Below, piece by piece: positions 36,765 to 48,591 of a stretch of DNA of 64,000 nt. The notes under the pieces were generated by a model. That model was not told where the DNA came from, did not search any database, and worked only from the letters and a program-made list of their open reading frames with translations. The stretch comes from Morchella semilibera (lineage: Eukaryota > Ascomycota > Pezizomycetes > Pezizales > Morchellaceae). The first letter of the stretch is position 1. The number at the start of each line of letters is the position of its first letter. The position numbers and the translations under genes are program-made. The stretch is taken from the NCBI GenBank assembly GCA_009192285.1, contig WBVU01000016.1, positions 62,001 through 126,000 on the forward strand, given 5' to 3'.

Positions 36765-38081
36765 TGCCTGGTGCCGGTTCTTTACGACCCTCTAATATCT
36801 TGTTTAATGCTGGTTCTTTTAATGCTGGTTCTTGTATTTTATTTGCTTCATGGTCTGAGGTATATACGGTTTTATAGGTAGCCCCATGGCCAGGATGGTT
36901 TGCATTTGGCTGGAGCTTGGTATTATCAATAGCTTTTCACTTTACTGTTTAATGGGAAGTTAGGATATTTGAAGAGTAATGACGTATTTAATGGGTATTA
37001 TGATCGATAATAAGTTCTATGTGTGAATCTCCTATTATACTTTAACTATCAAGGGGTGATATTACATAGGTTTCAGAGTCAATTTTGCGAAATGGTAATA
37101 CTTGAGTTCACGAGATGATGATAGTTTTTTAAGGAGTAATTACAAGCATATAGTGTGTGTACCTCCCACCCCATCTTGGTTATATACCTTCATGTCTACA
37201 CCTATCACACTAGTATGATCACAGCATCAGTATGAGGTGCACTTCACGGGCAAAGTGTAATTCTAAATTACAACCTCATGCTCCCTCAAGGGCTCCCATC
37301 ACGACCCATCACTCACACCGCCAAGACAAAGATCCTGCAATAGTAAGCTGTGATATATCATATCCGCACTCCAAAGGCCAATCGTGTACCTTAGATAGAG
37401 TAATTTACTTGGTCATCCTCCCATTCCTCCTCCAGTCAGAGCTTTCACCAGATTGGGCATGGCCATCTCTTATCGCTGGACCCTGGGTGCGCCACTAGTA
37501 AAGGAATCTACAGGGTGCGCTTGCTTTCCTGCTTGCCCCGCAGACCTTAGACAGAGCTAGAGTAGAGTAGGTAGAGAGGTATTGATCGTGACACTGTCTA
37601 ACTGTTGCTGAGCTACTGTGGTCTACAAGTACATGTAGTTACCCCTCTATACTCCACTACCTACCTACATCAAGTTGTTATTCTGCGCCTACTTCTCGAT
37701 TCTCTCTTGTGTCATCCTCCTCCTCCTCCTCCTTCTTCTCGAGTCGTACATACGTGGTGTGGTGGATACAACAACCCTGCTGTTGCATTCGTCAGGTACC
37801 TACATCATACATACATCTACGTATCTACCTTCCAGATCCTACTTACATACACACCTTCATTACGCGAGAGTGTAAGGAGAGCCTCACCGAAGCCAAAAGA
37901 AGAAACGAAGAACTAAGCTCTACAGGACCCTTACATACACCTCGACCCCCAATCCTTGCCAACCAACCCTCACCACCAGCTCCCCCACACAGAGTTAACC
38001 CCACCCCACAGAAACTTTATCTAAAGCTTCACCCAGAGCCCACCACCACCACCACAACCACAACCACAACTCTCTCGTTAT
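36765..38081. other. Intergenic region and probable VAC14 5' UTR
   Basis: No gene is seen. CCT/CTT- and CCA-rich low-complexity DNA occupies the last 400 bp before the VAC14 start, typical of a fungal 5' UTR. Confidence 0.55.
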
Positions 38082-41000
38082 ATGGATAACTCAATCCAAC
38101 GCAGTCTCAACGACAAGCTCTACGACCGTCGGAAGCTCGGCGCCCTCGAGTGAGTCCACATAGGAGAGAGAGAGAGAGAGAGGAGAGAAAGAGAGAGACG
38201 ATCAGGAAGGGGTGGGACATAGTAATATGGCAGCTGACTGAGGCAAGACTAGAGAAGGTAGTTCGGGAGTGCGTCGCGCGTGAGGACCATGACCGTATCC
38301 GCCTCATCATCGACCAGCTCTGCCACGAGTTCGCGTACGCTGTTCACCAGCCACATGCGCGGAATGGAGGACTTATTGGGCTTGCTGCGGCGAGTATCGC
38401 GTTGGGACCTGTGAGTTGCTTCTGTGTTTGGTGCGGGCATGAGGGGTGTAGGGAAGGACTAACATAGGCTCTGTGGTGATCATTAGGAAGTCGCGAAATA
38501 TCTAAGGGAGATCGTGCCCCCAGTGCTAGCATGTTTTGCGGATCAGGATGCAAGGGTGCGGTACTATGCTTGCGAGAGCATGTACAATATCGCAAAGGTC
38601 GCAAAGGGCGAGATCCTCCCGTTTTTCAACGATGTGTTCGACGCATTATCAAAAGTATGTCATAGTTAACTCCCCTCCGACTTTCTACAAACTAATACAC
38701 TAACCCCCACTTAGCTAGCCGCGGACTCCGAGCTCTCAGTCAAGAACGGTGCAGAGCTACTAGACCGCCTCGTAAAAGATATCGTAGCAGAGTCAGCGCC
38801 CACCTACGTCTCCATTCTGCAGTCTCCAGAGCAGAGTATAATAGAAGACCATTCAGACTCGAATTCTCCTATTTACGCCTCGGAAGTGGCCTTCAAAACT
38901 GCATTCTCACTGCCACTGTTCATCCCACTATTAACAGAGAGAATCCATGTTATCAACCCCTTCACCCGCATATTTTTGGTATCATGGATAACTCTTCTTG
39001 ACTCAATCCCAGATCTAGAACTCGTGACCTACCTCCCGAACTTCCTCGGCGGTCTCTTCAAGTTTCTCTCTGACCCCAACCAAGACGTGCATGTCGCCAC
39101 ACAACAAGCACTTGAAGGATTCCTCTCCGAGATCAAGCGTATCGCGAGCGTAAAGCGGGGAATCGAGGAGTCCCGAAAATCACGGGCTAGGGAGCGGGCG
39201 CGCAGCGAAGACGGCAGTGTCAACGATGGCACCGATGAAGGCATCAACCGCCACCTCTCGGAAAAACTCTCTCTCAGCGACACGGGAGATAATACCATAA
39301 CGCCTGAGGACGAAAAGAGCGGTGCGGACGGTACTTGGATACCAGGACAAGATGTAGTCGTCGCGTACCAGAAAATTTTAGAGATTTTCATTCCATTCAT
39401 CGACTCGTCAGGTGGGTTCTACTTTTTCTCTAACGGAGAAAGTACAAAAGCCAGCGACTTACCGGCAGAGATAGAGGAGGAGATCCAGCTTACTGCGCTG
39501 CGATGGGTCGATAACTTCTTCGAGATATGCCCAGATGACATGCTACCCTTCGTTCCACGATTACTCTCGCATGTTCTTCCGGCCATCGCACACGAGATTG
39601 AGGTTGTGCGCCAGGCGGCACTGAAGGTCAATAATAACCTACTAAATCTAATTATATCATTGGGCGAAGATAGTGTATCGCCGCCTATGTCGCGGCAGCC
39701 GACAAGAGAGAGTACAGGCATGGGGGAGAGGAGCGGGAGTGATAGGCGGGACTCTATGCCGAGACAGTCGCTGCCTAAGGAGTCGGACTCAATGGGGAGG
39801 CGCACGCCGTCAAGTATCCCACCTGCGCCGCCGACACCTATACCTCCGCCATCGCCTACCCCTCCAAAACAGGTGGACCTGGATTACTCGGCAACAGTTA
39901 ATGCATTAACACTACAGTTCCTCAATGAGCATGAGCAGACAAGGGTTGTTGCCCTGGAATGGCTATTGATGCTGCACAAGAAAGCACCTCGTAAAGTTTG
40001 TCCTCATATCTAGCTGTACCAAATAATGAAAATGTAGATACTAACGATGTTTATGTAGATGCTTGCTATAAACGACGGTACTTTCCCAGCACTCCTAAAA
40101 ACCCTCAGTGATCCCTCAGAACAAGTTGTAACTCGTGACCTCCAACTTCTCTCCCAAATCAGTCACAACAGTGAGGATGACTACTTCACCTCCTTTATGG
40201 TATCTCTCCTCTCTCTCTTCTCCACTGACCGACGGCTTCTCGAACAACGTGGGAACCTCATCATCCGACATTTATGTGTAAACCTAAATCCAGAGCGGAT
40301 TTACCGCACACTTGCAGACATCCTCGAGAAGGATGAGGATGTAGAATTTGCCAGTATCATGGTGCAAAACCTGAATAATAACTTGATTACTGCACCTGAA
40401 CTAGCGGATCTGAGGAAACGGCTGAGAAGCTTGGACACAAAGGACGGACAGACTTTCTTTGTGAGTTTGTTTAGAAGTTGGTGTCATAATGCCGTCGCGA
40501 CGTTCTCGTTGTGTCTGTTGGCACAAGCGTATGAGCAGGCATCGAACTTATTGCAGATCTTGTAAGTTTATCCCTTAAGATATAAGGGCAGCCACTAGCA
40601 CTGAGGGACCGGGTGCTAACCTATGCTCCAGCGCCGAGCTCGAAATTACTGTCAATCTCCTCATTCAAATCGACAAACTTGTGCAACTCCTCGAATCCCC
40701 TGTCTTTACATACCTTCGCCTACAACTTCTCGAACCCGAAAAACATCCATATCTTTATAAATGTCTCTACGGCCTTTTAATGCTCCTGCCACAATCTTCT
40801 GCCTTTGCTGCCCTCAAGAATCGTCTCAATAGCGTTAGTGCAATCGGTTACCTTCACGTGGCGCCGCGTGCCGCGCCCCCAGAACGCGAAAGACCGGGGA
40901 GACTAAAGGGGAAGGTGGACGATATCAAGTGGGTCGAGCTACTAGAGAAGTTTAAAAGTGTCCAAGAAAAGGCGAGAAGACAGCAAATGTATCATGTTGG

Positions 41001-41166
41001 CGGCGGCGCGAACGGGGGAACGGCAACGCCGCAGGTCATGTCGCCGACAAGATCGGGGACACCAGCGGCGGCGGGGAAGAGTACCACAGGGACAGTGAGG
41101 CCTGGAGGGTCCGGATTAGGTCTCGGGGGAAGGTTGGCAGCAGGTAGGAGGGGAGTTAGGAAATAG
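38082..41166 (+). CDS. VAC14: Vac14, scaffold of the PIKfyve/Fab1 complex
   Basis: Six exons (38082-38149, 38248-38410, 38487-38654, 38715-39995, 40059-40561, 40632-41166) encode 905 aa. Vac14 is a HEAT-repeat scaffold that holds the Fab1 lipid kinase and Fig4 phosphatase on the vacuole membrane, controlling PI(3,5)P2. The N-terminal part is highly typical: [20 protein letters not shown], then [20 protein letters not shown] and [19 protein letters not shown], and later [17 protein letters not shown]. The middle carries a charged, Ser/Pro-rich insert (roughly 620-700) between HEAT units. The C-terminal Fig4/Fab1-binding part begins near [20 protein letters not shown] and includes [20 protein letters not shown]. 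The last 80 residues are Gly/Thr-rich. The first intron uses an AAG acceptor, chosen because it yields the conserved [10 protein letters not shown]. Confidence 0.95.
38162..38199 (+). repeat. GA microsatellite in VAC14 intron 1
   Basis: A run of GA dinucleotides, interrupted by GGAG and AAAG, fills the first part of the intron. Confidence 0.7.
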
Positions 41167-41918
41167 TCTCTTCTTTGCCGTCGCTCGCAATGTCTCTTTA
41201 TGTGGTTTATGCTCTGCTCTTTTTCCCCGCATCTTTCTGTGCAGTAGACTGTATTTGTGTACTGTAGCCATGTCTTTCCCTTTCATTGTCTCTTTATGTT
41301 TCCGAGAGAGAGCGATTACGGTGTTAGTAAATGCGTTGTTGGGCTCTAGCCTGTTTCTGCGAGTGGTTAAGTACATGTATCATATGTACTTTCCTTGTAT
41401 TTCTCTCTTTAATCTTTTTTCATATCTCATGTTGCCATCTTTCTTCAGTTCTCCTCGATTGGCGTTTGTTTGTTTGGTTTCAGCATATGAGCATGTGAGC
41501 ATGTGAGCGATGAGTGTAAGGAATATAATCTGAGATTGGGTCCTCAATTTGTGAACGAGGAGAGAGTGTGGTTGGGATGATTTTGGTTGTAGCGATTGTG
41601 CTGCCTAACGCGGTTGGGGTTGGTTGGCGTTAGGTGCGGTTGGGACCAGTGTGCAGCAGCAGCAGCATCTTGCAGCATGGGATATCACTCGTGCGTCATG
41701 GCGGCTCACTCGAATACACGCCATGAACCTTTGTGGACCTGTCTTACTATCCCTTGCACAGATGAAAACTACCAGACCGCGACCCTCTATCAGCGAATAT
41801 TAACCTAGTGCGGTAAACATTTCGAGATTTTTGTTTGGTTCACCGTAACAAGCAATATAATTCCTCTACTAAGCTGTACACGGTCCAGGTCGCGAATTTG
41901 ACAACTTTCATTAGCCCT

Positions 41919-42104
41919 TATCGCCTGGCAGGCCGAAACATGCTCAGAATCTGGTGCACTGCATAATAAACCCGGCTCTTGACTTTCTATATAAGGTAAT
42001 GATATAATTAAGACATCAGAAACTCCCCTAAGCGGTGTTTGGCGAAAAGTTGCCAAGGCTGTAGTGCACCAGATTCTGAGCATGTCTCGGCCTACCAGGC
42101 GATA
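41919..42104. repeat. Foldback repeat, 42-nt arms
   Basis: The left arm 41919-41960 contains CATGCTCAGAATCTGGTGCA and pairs with 42063-42104, with only about two mismatches. The 102-nt loop is AT-rich. The element is about 186 bp and non-coding. Confidence 0.8.
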
Positions 42105-42708
42105 CCAATAGTTGGCTTGGCATAGTAATGGTATAATAGATGTTCTCTATTACAGTCGGGATGTATTTTCCCAGGCACGTTACACAGTGACTCCAAAAAA
42201 ACTAGATATCTGCAGCGAGGGCTACCTAGGGTGAAGTGGAAGTGTGATAGAGGATACAGATAATCATCAAAGGATTACTTACGCAACACACGCCGCCACT
42301 GTCAGCACCCATTTCCCTCCACAGACATTTCTATCTTTCCATCAATCGCTACATAGAGAGTCTCTGGACAGAGATCGAGCCTTTGTGATATTGCTTGAAT
42401 CTAGTACGAGTGTGCTAGGCTGGTTGCTTTTTATCAGCCTCCTGATCAAGACCTTTGTCGAGTGACAGCTTAGCATTGTTTATACACCGATTGTAGTTAT
42501 TGTGGAGGCAGCAGTGGTATCCAGGCTGCCGTGTTGACGATCAAAGCTTATGATCATCGTATCTTTGCCCCGCTCCTCCCTGGGTGTCTCTCAAACTTAA
42601 GCACTTCTATTCAGGTGCACTTTTATGATCATTGTCCAACCAGATTGGGGTACTGGAGATGTCGTTTAAAGGCCTAGGGGGTGGGGGTGTTTGATGATTC
42701 TCGTCCAA

Positions 42709-42842
42709 GTACTCGAGGCAAGTAAAAGGTACCGGACAATAAGGGTCCACCAATGGGTGCGAGTACTAGGCGAGAACTGCCGCAAAAAAAAGTCTAGAGA
42801 CAAAACTTGCATTGTCCGTTACTATTTACCTGTCCCGAGTAC
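42709..42842. repeat. Foldback repeat, 32-nt arms, CTCG...GGTA family
   Basis: GTACTCGAGGCAAGTAAAAG (42709-42740 arm) pairs imperfectly with the arm 42811-42842, which reads ATTGTCCGTTACTATTTACC and then CTGTCCCGAGTAC. It shares arm features with the foldback at 645-778. Confidence 0.65.
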
Positions 42843-43654
42843 GAAATAATCAACGTGTCGCTACCTTATCCACTGACTTTGGGGTGGCTTATTATTGATT
42901 TTGGTTACGGATCGATATGTGGTGGCGGGTCCACCTTTAAATTTCGCCTCGCGGCTACATATGTCTAAGACAGAAGAAGCAAAAGCACACAGCCTAGCTT
43001 CCCCGCTCTTTCACAAACTTATGTATATGTAGTTCAATTAAGTCATAAGTGATCACTCGCGCGTCGAACTATTGGTGCGCTTTATTGAATTAGGCTTATA
43101 TTAATCTTGAATAGTGGAGAAAAAAGAGGTAATACATGTAGCTATAGAGGATTTGCGACGTGTTCTTCTGGGTTAATTACAATGAATGGTCATTTAAAAA
43201 TGGTTAGGGTTTACGAACAGTGGGGCTCTTCCCCATGTGGGATACGTGTATAGCCAAGATAGATCCGCCGCCAGATTAGATGAAATTTACCACCCATTTT
43301 GAGCTGCACTCCCAAACAACTCGACTCGTCGAAGACACCTCACATGGACGGGACAGCCAGCCAAGCAGAGACAAATGTTTACTAGTTAATTCTAAATATT
43401 TCCCGTCAAGTTCCCTGCTCGGCGAGCCTTTAATTGGGGCCTCCTCCACAAGGCTTATAGCTTACTGAGTATCTTTTCAAATTTATGAGGAGCTGTTAGT
43501 CGTACCCTCAGGAGTGTGTCTACAGTCTTTCGCACTTACCCAGTCGACGAATGTCATCTGCAGCACAATCCAATGGGCCAACACGCAGCCCTCTAAGGCG
43601 TACAGAGCTGCGATGTAGGTACGTAACTATTTCAATTACCGCAGATACTCGAAA

Positions 43655-43736
43655 AATTCGCTAGCGTCGTTTGCACCAAAAGGTACTCGAGGTGCTGTTT
43701 TTTTGGTGTGCCAAAGGGCAACAACGCTAGCGAATT
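43655..43736. repeat. Short foldback, 20-nt arms
   Basis: AATTCGCTAGCGTCGTTTGC pairs with GCAACAACGCTAGCGAATT. An inner pair (CACCAAAA with TTTTGGTG) lengthens the stem. Confidence 0.75.
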
Positions 43737-43872
43737 AATCATATATCGCCTTGGTTTTGCAGACGATCGAACAAGGCCCGGCCCTAATCTCTGGATTGGC
43801 GAGCTGGGAGTTTCTGGTATTCTAATCTCATAGGTAGGTTGCGCCCTATATTGCCACGTGCATAACTTAGAC

Positions 43873-44043
43873 GCCTTCCCCCTCCACCGGAACACCCCCT
43901 CAGCTGGAAAACTAAACCCAAGTAGAGAAATATCGTCGTTGTAAGTTGTAACCAGCCTCTTTAGCTCGAGCCGGCTTTACTAACCAAATATCAACTAATT
44001 AATATCTGTTCCAGTGAGGGGGTTGTTCCAGTGGAGGGGGAAG
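43873..44043. repeat. Foldback repeat, about 33-nt arms
   Basis: The left arm 43873-43906 (CTTCCCCCTCCACCGGAACA then CCCCCTCA) pairs with 44011-44043 (TGAGGGGGTTGTTCCAGTGG then AGGGGGAAG), with few mismatches. The loop is AT-rich and non-coding. Confidence 0.75.
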
Positions 44044-44735
44044 CTGTCTGTTGGCAGACAAGATCTACACCGTTCAGCCAATTTTTAGGCAGATAATCCC
44101 GGCCGGAGATAGCCAGCCCTTCGAGTTTTTGGATGGAGTGCTCAGATATCGATTCTGGCAGCAAATATATCTACGTATACGTACATATGTGTGCTGCCGA
44201 TGATCGTAAACAACGCGCAGTAAGACTGTGCGCGTGATATATATGTAGAGGATTGTTTATGATATAACTTCTGCGAGGGGTAATTGGTACGTCCCAACTG
44301 GTGCAATTCATCTGAGCTCTGCTAGTGGAAGCGAGGTCCGACAGGTTGGGGAACAAGGCTTAAGATCCAACTAATAAGAGGTGCAGGGCTTTCGCCCAAA
44401 GCTCGATGGGGTTTTACGTCTGTAGTAGATATTGATGTTTCAGCTGCGCACCCTGTATGTGGCCATTCCCCCCCATGACACATCGAATATGCAGAACATT
44501 CAAATTCGAAATAATATGTGTAGTATCTATCCTATAATTCAAAGATATCCCACTCTTGAACATAAATCAAACAACTCTCACCACCAATTGGCATAGCGAG
44601 CAAAACATACTAAATTCCACACAAAGTATATATCCTGCGGCTGGAAGAGATCATTATCATTTTATAGGTAATATTCATAGCCTTCCTTATGATTCAGCTT
44701 AATATCTGATAATAAGGTAGTTCAGCGTTCACATC

Positions 44736-46720
44736 ATGTCTCAAACTCCAAATACTGCCGCTCCGAATACTGAACATCCGCCACAAGCAACCCCCTCGAG
44801 TGAGCCCAGCAATAAGGGGCCAGATACCAGAGCCCGCGTGCTTGGACCTCAGGGTCCTGGGTCTCCTCCACTACTTCGGAATACACATAGTTCGGCGGAA
44901 CTGGATATCAATATGTCCTCCACAGAACCACAAAACAATGAACCTACGAAAATACCTGCTAAAGCTAGGCTCGAGAGCTCGGGGACAACCACATCACCAG
45001 CCCCCAAACCCACGACTGGGGCCTTGGAGATGACCCCGGCATATAGGGTCACTAGCGTCTGTGAGATGACCCCGGCATATAGGATCACTAGCGCCTGGGG
45101 TCCCCTTAATAAACTTACTGGTTTTCGGGGGGGGAGTGCCTCGAAAATTCCAGAATGTATTCTAGTACAGCTAGTACAAGCAGCTCTTAAAGAAGACGAT
45201 ATACAGTTTAAAGAGCTTGTGGAAAAATGGAAATCGGCATTGGAAACCGCAGCAGAGGAAGGCAACAAAAGAGTAGTGGAGTTATTATTGAGTATCATGA
45301 TCAAGGGGAAAGTCACTACCAACAATGAAGACCCGAATGCTATTCCCAACAGAGTCTCGGACGCCGCTGAGGGGGAACCCTAGATGCCACTGACGCTGCT
45401 GACAAAAAGACCCCGGATGTCAATGTGGCCCCGTGCGCTATTGACAATAGGGTGTTGGATGCCAATGAGGTCTCGGATCTTTTGAGAAAAGCTACTTCTG
45501 AAGTTTTTGATAAGTTTGCCAGCAGTGAACCTCCAATGATGGCCGCTGTGGGGTTGCTGCTGAAGGGGATCACCAACGCCGAACTGTTGCCAGAAGAAAA
45601 GGATAGGAATCCCCTACAGCTGGCAGCTGGAAGAGGATATGCTTCTACAGTGAAAATATTACTGAAATATTTCGATCTCAATGAACCCCTATCAATATAT
45701 CAACCTGGAGGAAGAACAGCACTGCAGGCGGCAGCTGAAGGTGGATATCAAGATGTGGTAGGGTTTCTACTGTCCAGGGGCGCGGATATCAACGCCCCGC
45801 CGGCACAAATTAACGGAAGAACAGCCCTGCAGGCGGCGGCTGAAGGTGGATATCAAGATGTGGTAGAGCTTCTACTGTCCAGGGGCGCGGATATCAACGC
45901 CCCGCCGGCACAAATTAACGGAAGAACAGCCCTACAGGCGGCGGCTGAAGGTGGATATTGGGGTGTGGTGGATCATCTGTTGATCAAGGGCGCAAATGTC
46001 AACGCGGGGCCAGCGGAAAACGGGGGGAGAACAGCACTGCAAGCGGCAGCTGAAAGGGGGCATACACTGATAGTGGAATCGCTACTGCGTTACAAAGCCG
46101 ACATAAACGCCAAACCAGCAAGGTTACATGGGAAGAGCGCACTTGAAGCAGCCGCGAACCACGCCTCTATATTAGAACGTTTCAGGAATCTCACAACTTA
46201 TGATTATAGCTTACATTCAATGTGTCTCCATGAGCCAGTTGACAAGCCAGTTGACAAGCGTTTTCTTAATCTTATAGGAAGCATCAACTCAGAAGATAGC
46301 GCAGGGCAAACTCCACTACATATTGCTACGGCTAGACCATTTAAGAATGCTGTCGAATGGTTACTAAAAAATGGAGCAAGCACCAACCTGACTGATTTAG
46401 ATGATCGAAGTCCGTTAGAGTCAACTATTTATAGTCTGTCTAAAGTCCGCAAATTGGTAAACGGGTCTTCAAAAACAGTGCCACCCGATACCGAAAATGA
46501 AGTCGAAATTTTTCTAGAAATCATACAGCTCCTTCTAAAGTACGGTGCTACTCCTCGCGCTCACACCACTGATCATGATCGGTCCCTCGATTGGCGCAAA
46601 ATATTCCCCCGTGAAAGTGACAAGAGCGGCAAAATCCTTGAGTTAAAAGAAACACATGATCTCGATCATACTGCCAATAAGTGGGGTTCCTGTCCTTGCT
46701 CCCTCTCGTGGGAAAGCTAA
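44736..46720 (+). CDS. Ankyrin-repeat protein (possibly N-terminal part of an ANK-CorA gene)
   Basis: A Pro/Ser/Thr-rich disordered N-terminus (about 130 aa, with a duplicated MTPAYR-ITS segment) leads to helical ankyrin-like sequence (ALETAAEEGNKRVVELLLS). After a frame change come at least five ankyrin units. Four are 35-residue repeats at 45710-46129 of the type GRTALQAAAEGGYQDVVELL, and a further unit is AGQTPLHIATARPFKNAVEWLL. The frame change at 45292-45383 can be a 92-nt intron (GTATCA...CCCTAG), giving 630 aa. Alternatively it could be a one-base loss in the G5 run at 45371-45375 or a sequence error; the branch site is weak. Ankyrin repeats bind other proteins. The CorA-like membrane module at 47169-48591 lies downstream on the same strand and may be the C-terminal half of the same protein. 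Confidence 0.75.
45710..46129 (+). repeat. Four tandem 105-bp ankyrin-coding units
   Basis: Units start at 45710, 45815, 45920 and 46025. Units 1 and 2, and the first third of unit 3, are nearly identical at the DNA level, including synonymous sites, pointing to recent duplication or ongoing conversion. Unit 4 is diverged. Confidence 0.85.
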
Positions 46721-47168
46721 CTTTATAAAGGGATCCGGAGCATCCTCGCCCTATGAAAAATGAACTCACGTACTACCCCTTCACCTATATTTAGTTTATC
46801 ATTAAGGAACTAAATCTGTTTGCGAAGCTATACGGCTTTTGACTCCACAGCTCTTGAGATGAGATTTATAGAAAATTGGTTGTCTAGGAGTCCTAGTCGA
46901 TCTCTCTAGTAAGACCTTGACCACTTGACCCTACTCCCCCTCTCATATTGTACTAGCTCCAAAGAAGTCTCGAGCTATCAGTACCTCCTGAGCTATCAGA
47001 ACCTCCTAAGACTAGAAAGTTGGGGACAAAGCTAGTCTGGTTGCCATATGTCCCAAATAGACCCGACGGGTGGAATACCGATTCACCAAGGCTAGCAAGC
47101 GTACACTTGGAACCGCGTATGTATAATTCCCTGGGTATTATTAAACCCGCATTTCTAGTAGCTTACAG

Positions 47169-48591
47169 AACTATATGAAGTCGTGATTAAATACTCTATA
47201 CGGTATGAATTCTTTACCAAAGCTGAGAAATCTGATGTCGACGGAGGGAAACCCGCTACCAATGCAAAATCAACTAGCCTTAAACCTTGGCTTAGCCACA
47301 TTTCCAAAACCGAGGACCCAGTCGACGGAGGGAAACATAAAAAGACAACTGGCCTCAAACTCGGGCGTCGGCTTGGCCACATTTCATGGACCATGTTAGC
47401 CCGGCAAGACAAAAGGTTAGCCCGGCAAAACAAAAGCGAGGAACACTCCCCCAGCGGGTCCGGTAGGGGCGGGTCCCAGATACAGGTGAAAACCATGAGG
47501 TACCGAAGCACCCTAAGCCATCACTGGATTCCTCAACATTCGTTTGAATGCTTTACCTTCTTCTTTCATAAATTGGATGGGATGTGGAGTGATCTCCTTA
47601 CTGAATCGCGAAATCACCTGGATCAAGACGTAAGTATCCATCTCACTATAACTCAGTTTGGGTGCGCGCTCTAACGACGTGTTTCATGGGTTTTAGCATA
47701 ACGAACTCCTGGATGGAAAATATGGCCTAGAGGAGGCCTCAGAGACTGCATCTTACCTGGAACACCTTTTTGATGATGCGCGGATTTGGAGTCAATTTCG
47801 GGCCCAATTAACAACGCATGTACAGATATGCCACAATACGTTAAACAAGTATAAGGATGATGGATTTTTCTTAAGAGAAATTGAGTGCAGCACTAAGAAC
47901 TTCAATAAGGAGAAATTCAATGAAGAGGTAGAATCTTTATCGCAGGAGATCTCGAAGTTTGAATCGAGATTTAAGGGTGAGATCAAATCATTAGAAACAA
48001 AGACGCAAGAGCTCGTTGACTTCGTAAGTTTCTCTATCGACGTCACTTGCTAGCTAGGCTAACAATCGTCCAGAAACTGAATCTGCTTCAAGCCTACGAG
48101 TCTCAGAGATCAAACGTAACAGCTGTCAGCATGAAGCGACTTACCTGGATTACAGTAAGCCCTGATCTGTATTATACTATGGGACTGAACCGAGTTGACT
48201 CTTTCCAAGTTTATATTTCTTCCGTCTATGTTTGTTGCAGTATGTACTCGATATCTACATTACTCCTACAAAGTCCCCTTGTCTAACTATTAACAAAAAT
48301 AGAGTTTATTTGGCATGAACATCGATATACTTTCCGCAAACCCTAATTGGACCTGGTATCCTATCATTTGCGCCCCTTTCTTGGTCCTGTTACTCTTTGT
48401 CTGGATTATCAGCAAGTATATTGATGTATCACAACACACCCCCCATGATTTGGTTATATATACTGACTGTGGACGGAATTAAGGTAAGCATACAAAAAAG
48501 AAGGATTAGAAAGAGTAGGGAGAAACAGCGTGGGGATCTTGAAGCCCGTTCACTGAAAATCTTTCAACAAAAGGAGGTCGGAACTTCTTGA
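47169..48591 (+). CDS. CorA-like two-helix membrane protein module (5' end unresolved)
   Basis: Exons 47169-47629, 47697-48023, 48074-48154, 48210-48239, 48303-48415 and 48489-48591 join in frame, giving at least 370 aa. The N-terminal exon is basic, with an internal duplication around VDGGK. A long charged helix follows (FNEEVESLSQEISKFESRF, KSLETKTQELVDFKLN, YESQRSNVTAVSMKRLTWIT), as in CorA stalk helices. Transmembrane helix 1 is FIFLPSMFVASLFGMNIDIL, containing the CorA-type GMN signature. The short loop SANPNWTW precedes helix 2 (YPIICAPFLVLLLFVWIIS), and a basic tail ends the protein. Fungal ankyrin proteins often carry this C-terminal module; whether it conducts Mg2+ is unknown. The last junction uses an AAG acceptor and is less certain: read-through would end at 48480. 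No ATG-led first exon is evident, supporting linkage to the ankyrin gene upstream. Confidence 0.75.
47240..47390 (+). repeat. Diverged tandem duplication of about 84 bp in the CorA-like exon
   Basis: GTCGACGGAGGGAAAC occurs near 47238 and again near 47321. Each is followed by related text (ACTAGCCTTAAACCTTGG and ACTGGCCTCAAACTCGGG) and then GGC/T-TTAGCC or TTGGCC-ACATTTC. In protein this is VDGGK...SLKPWLSHIS repeated as VDGGK...GLKLGRRLGHIS. Confidence 0.7.

Larger units (their letters stand above)
41167..44735. other. Intergenic region rich in foldbacks
   Basis: About 3.6 kb with no convincing gene. At least four foldback elements are present (41919-42104, 42709-42842, 43655-43736, 43873-44043). 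Confidence 0.6.
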
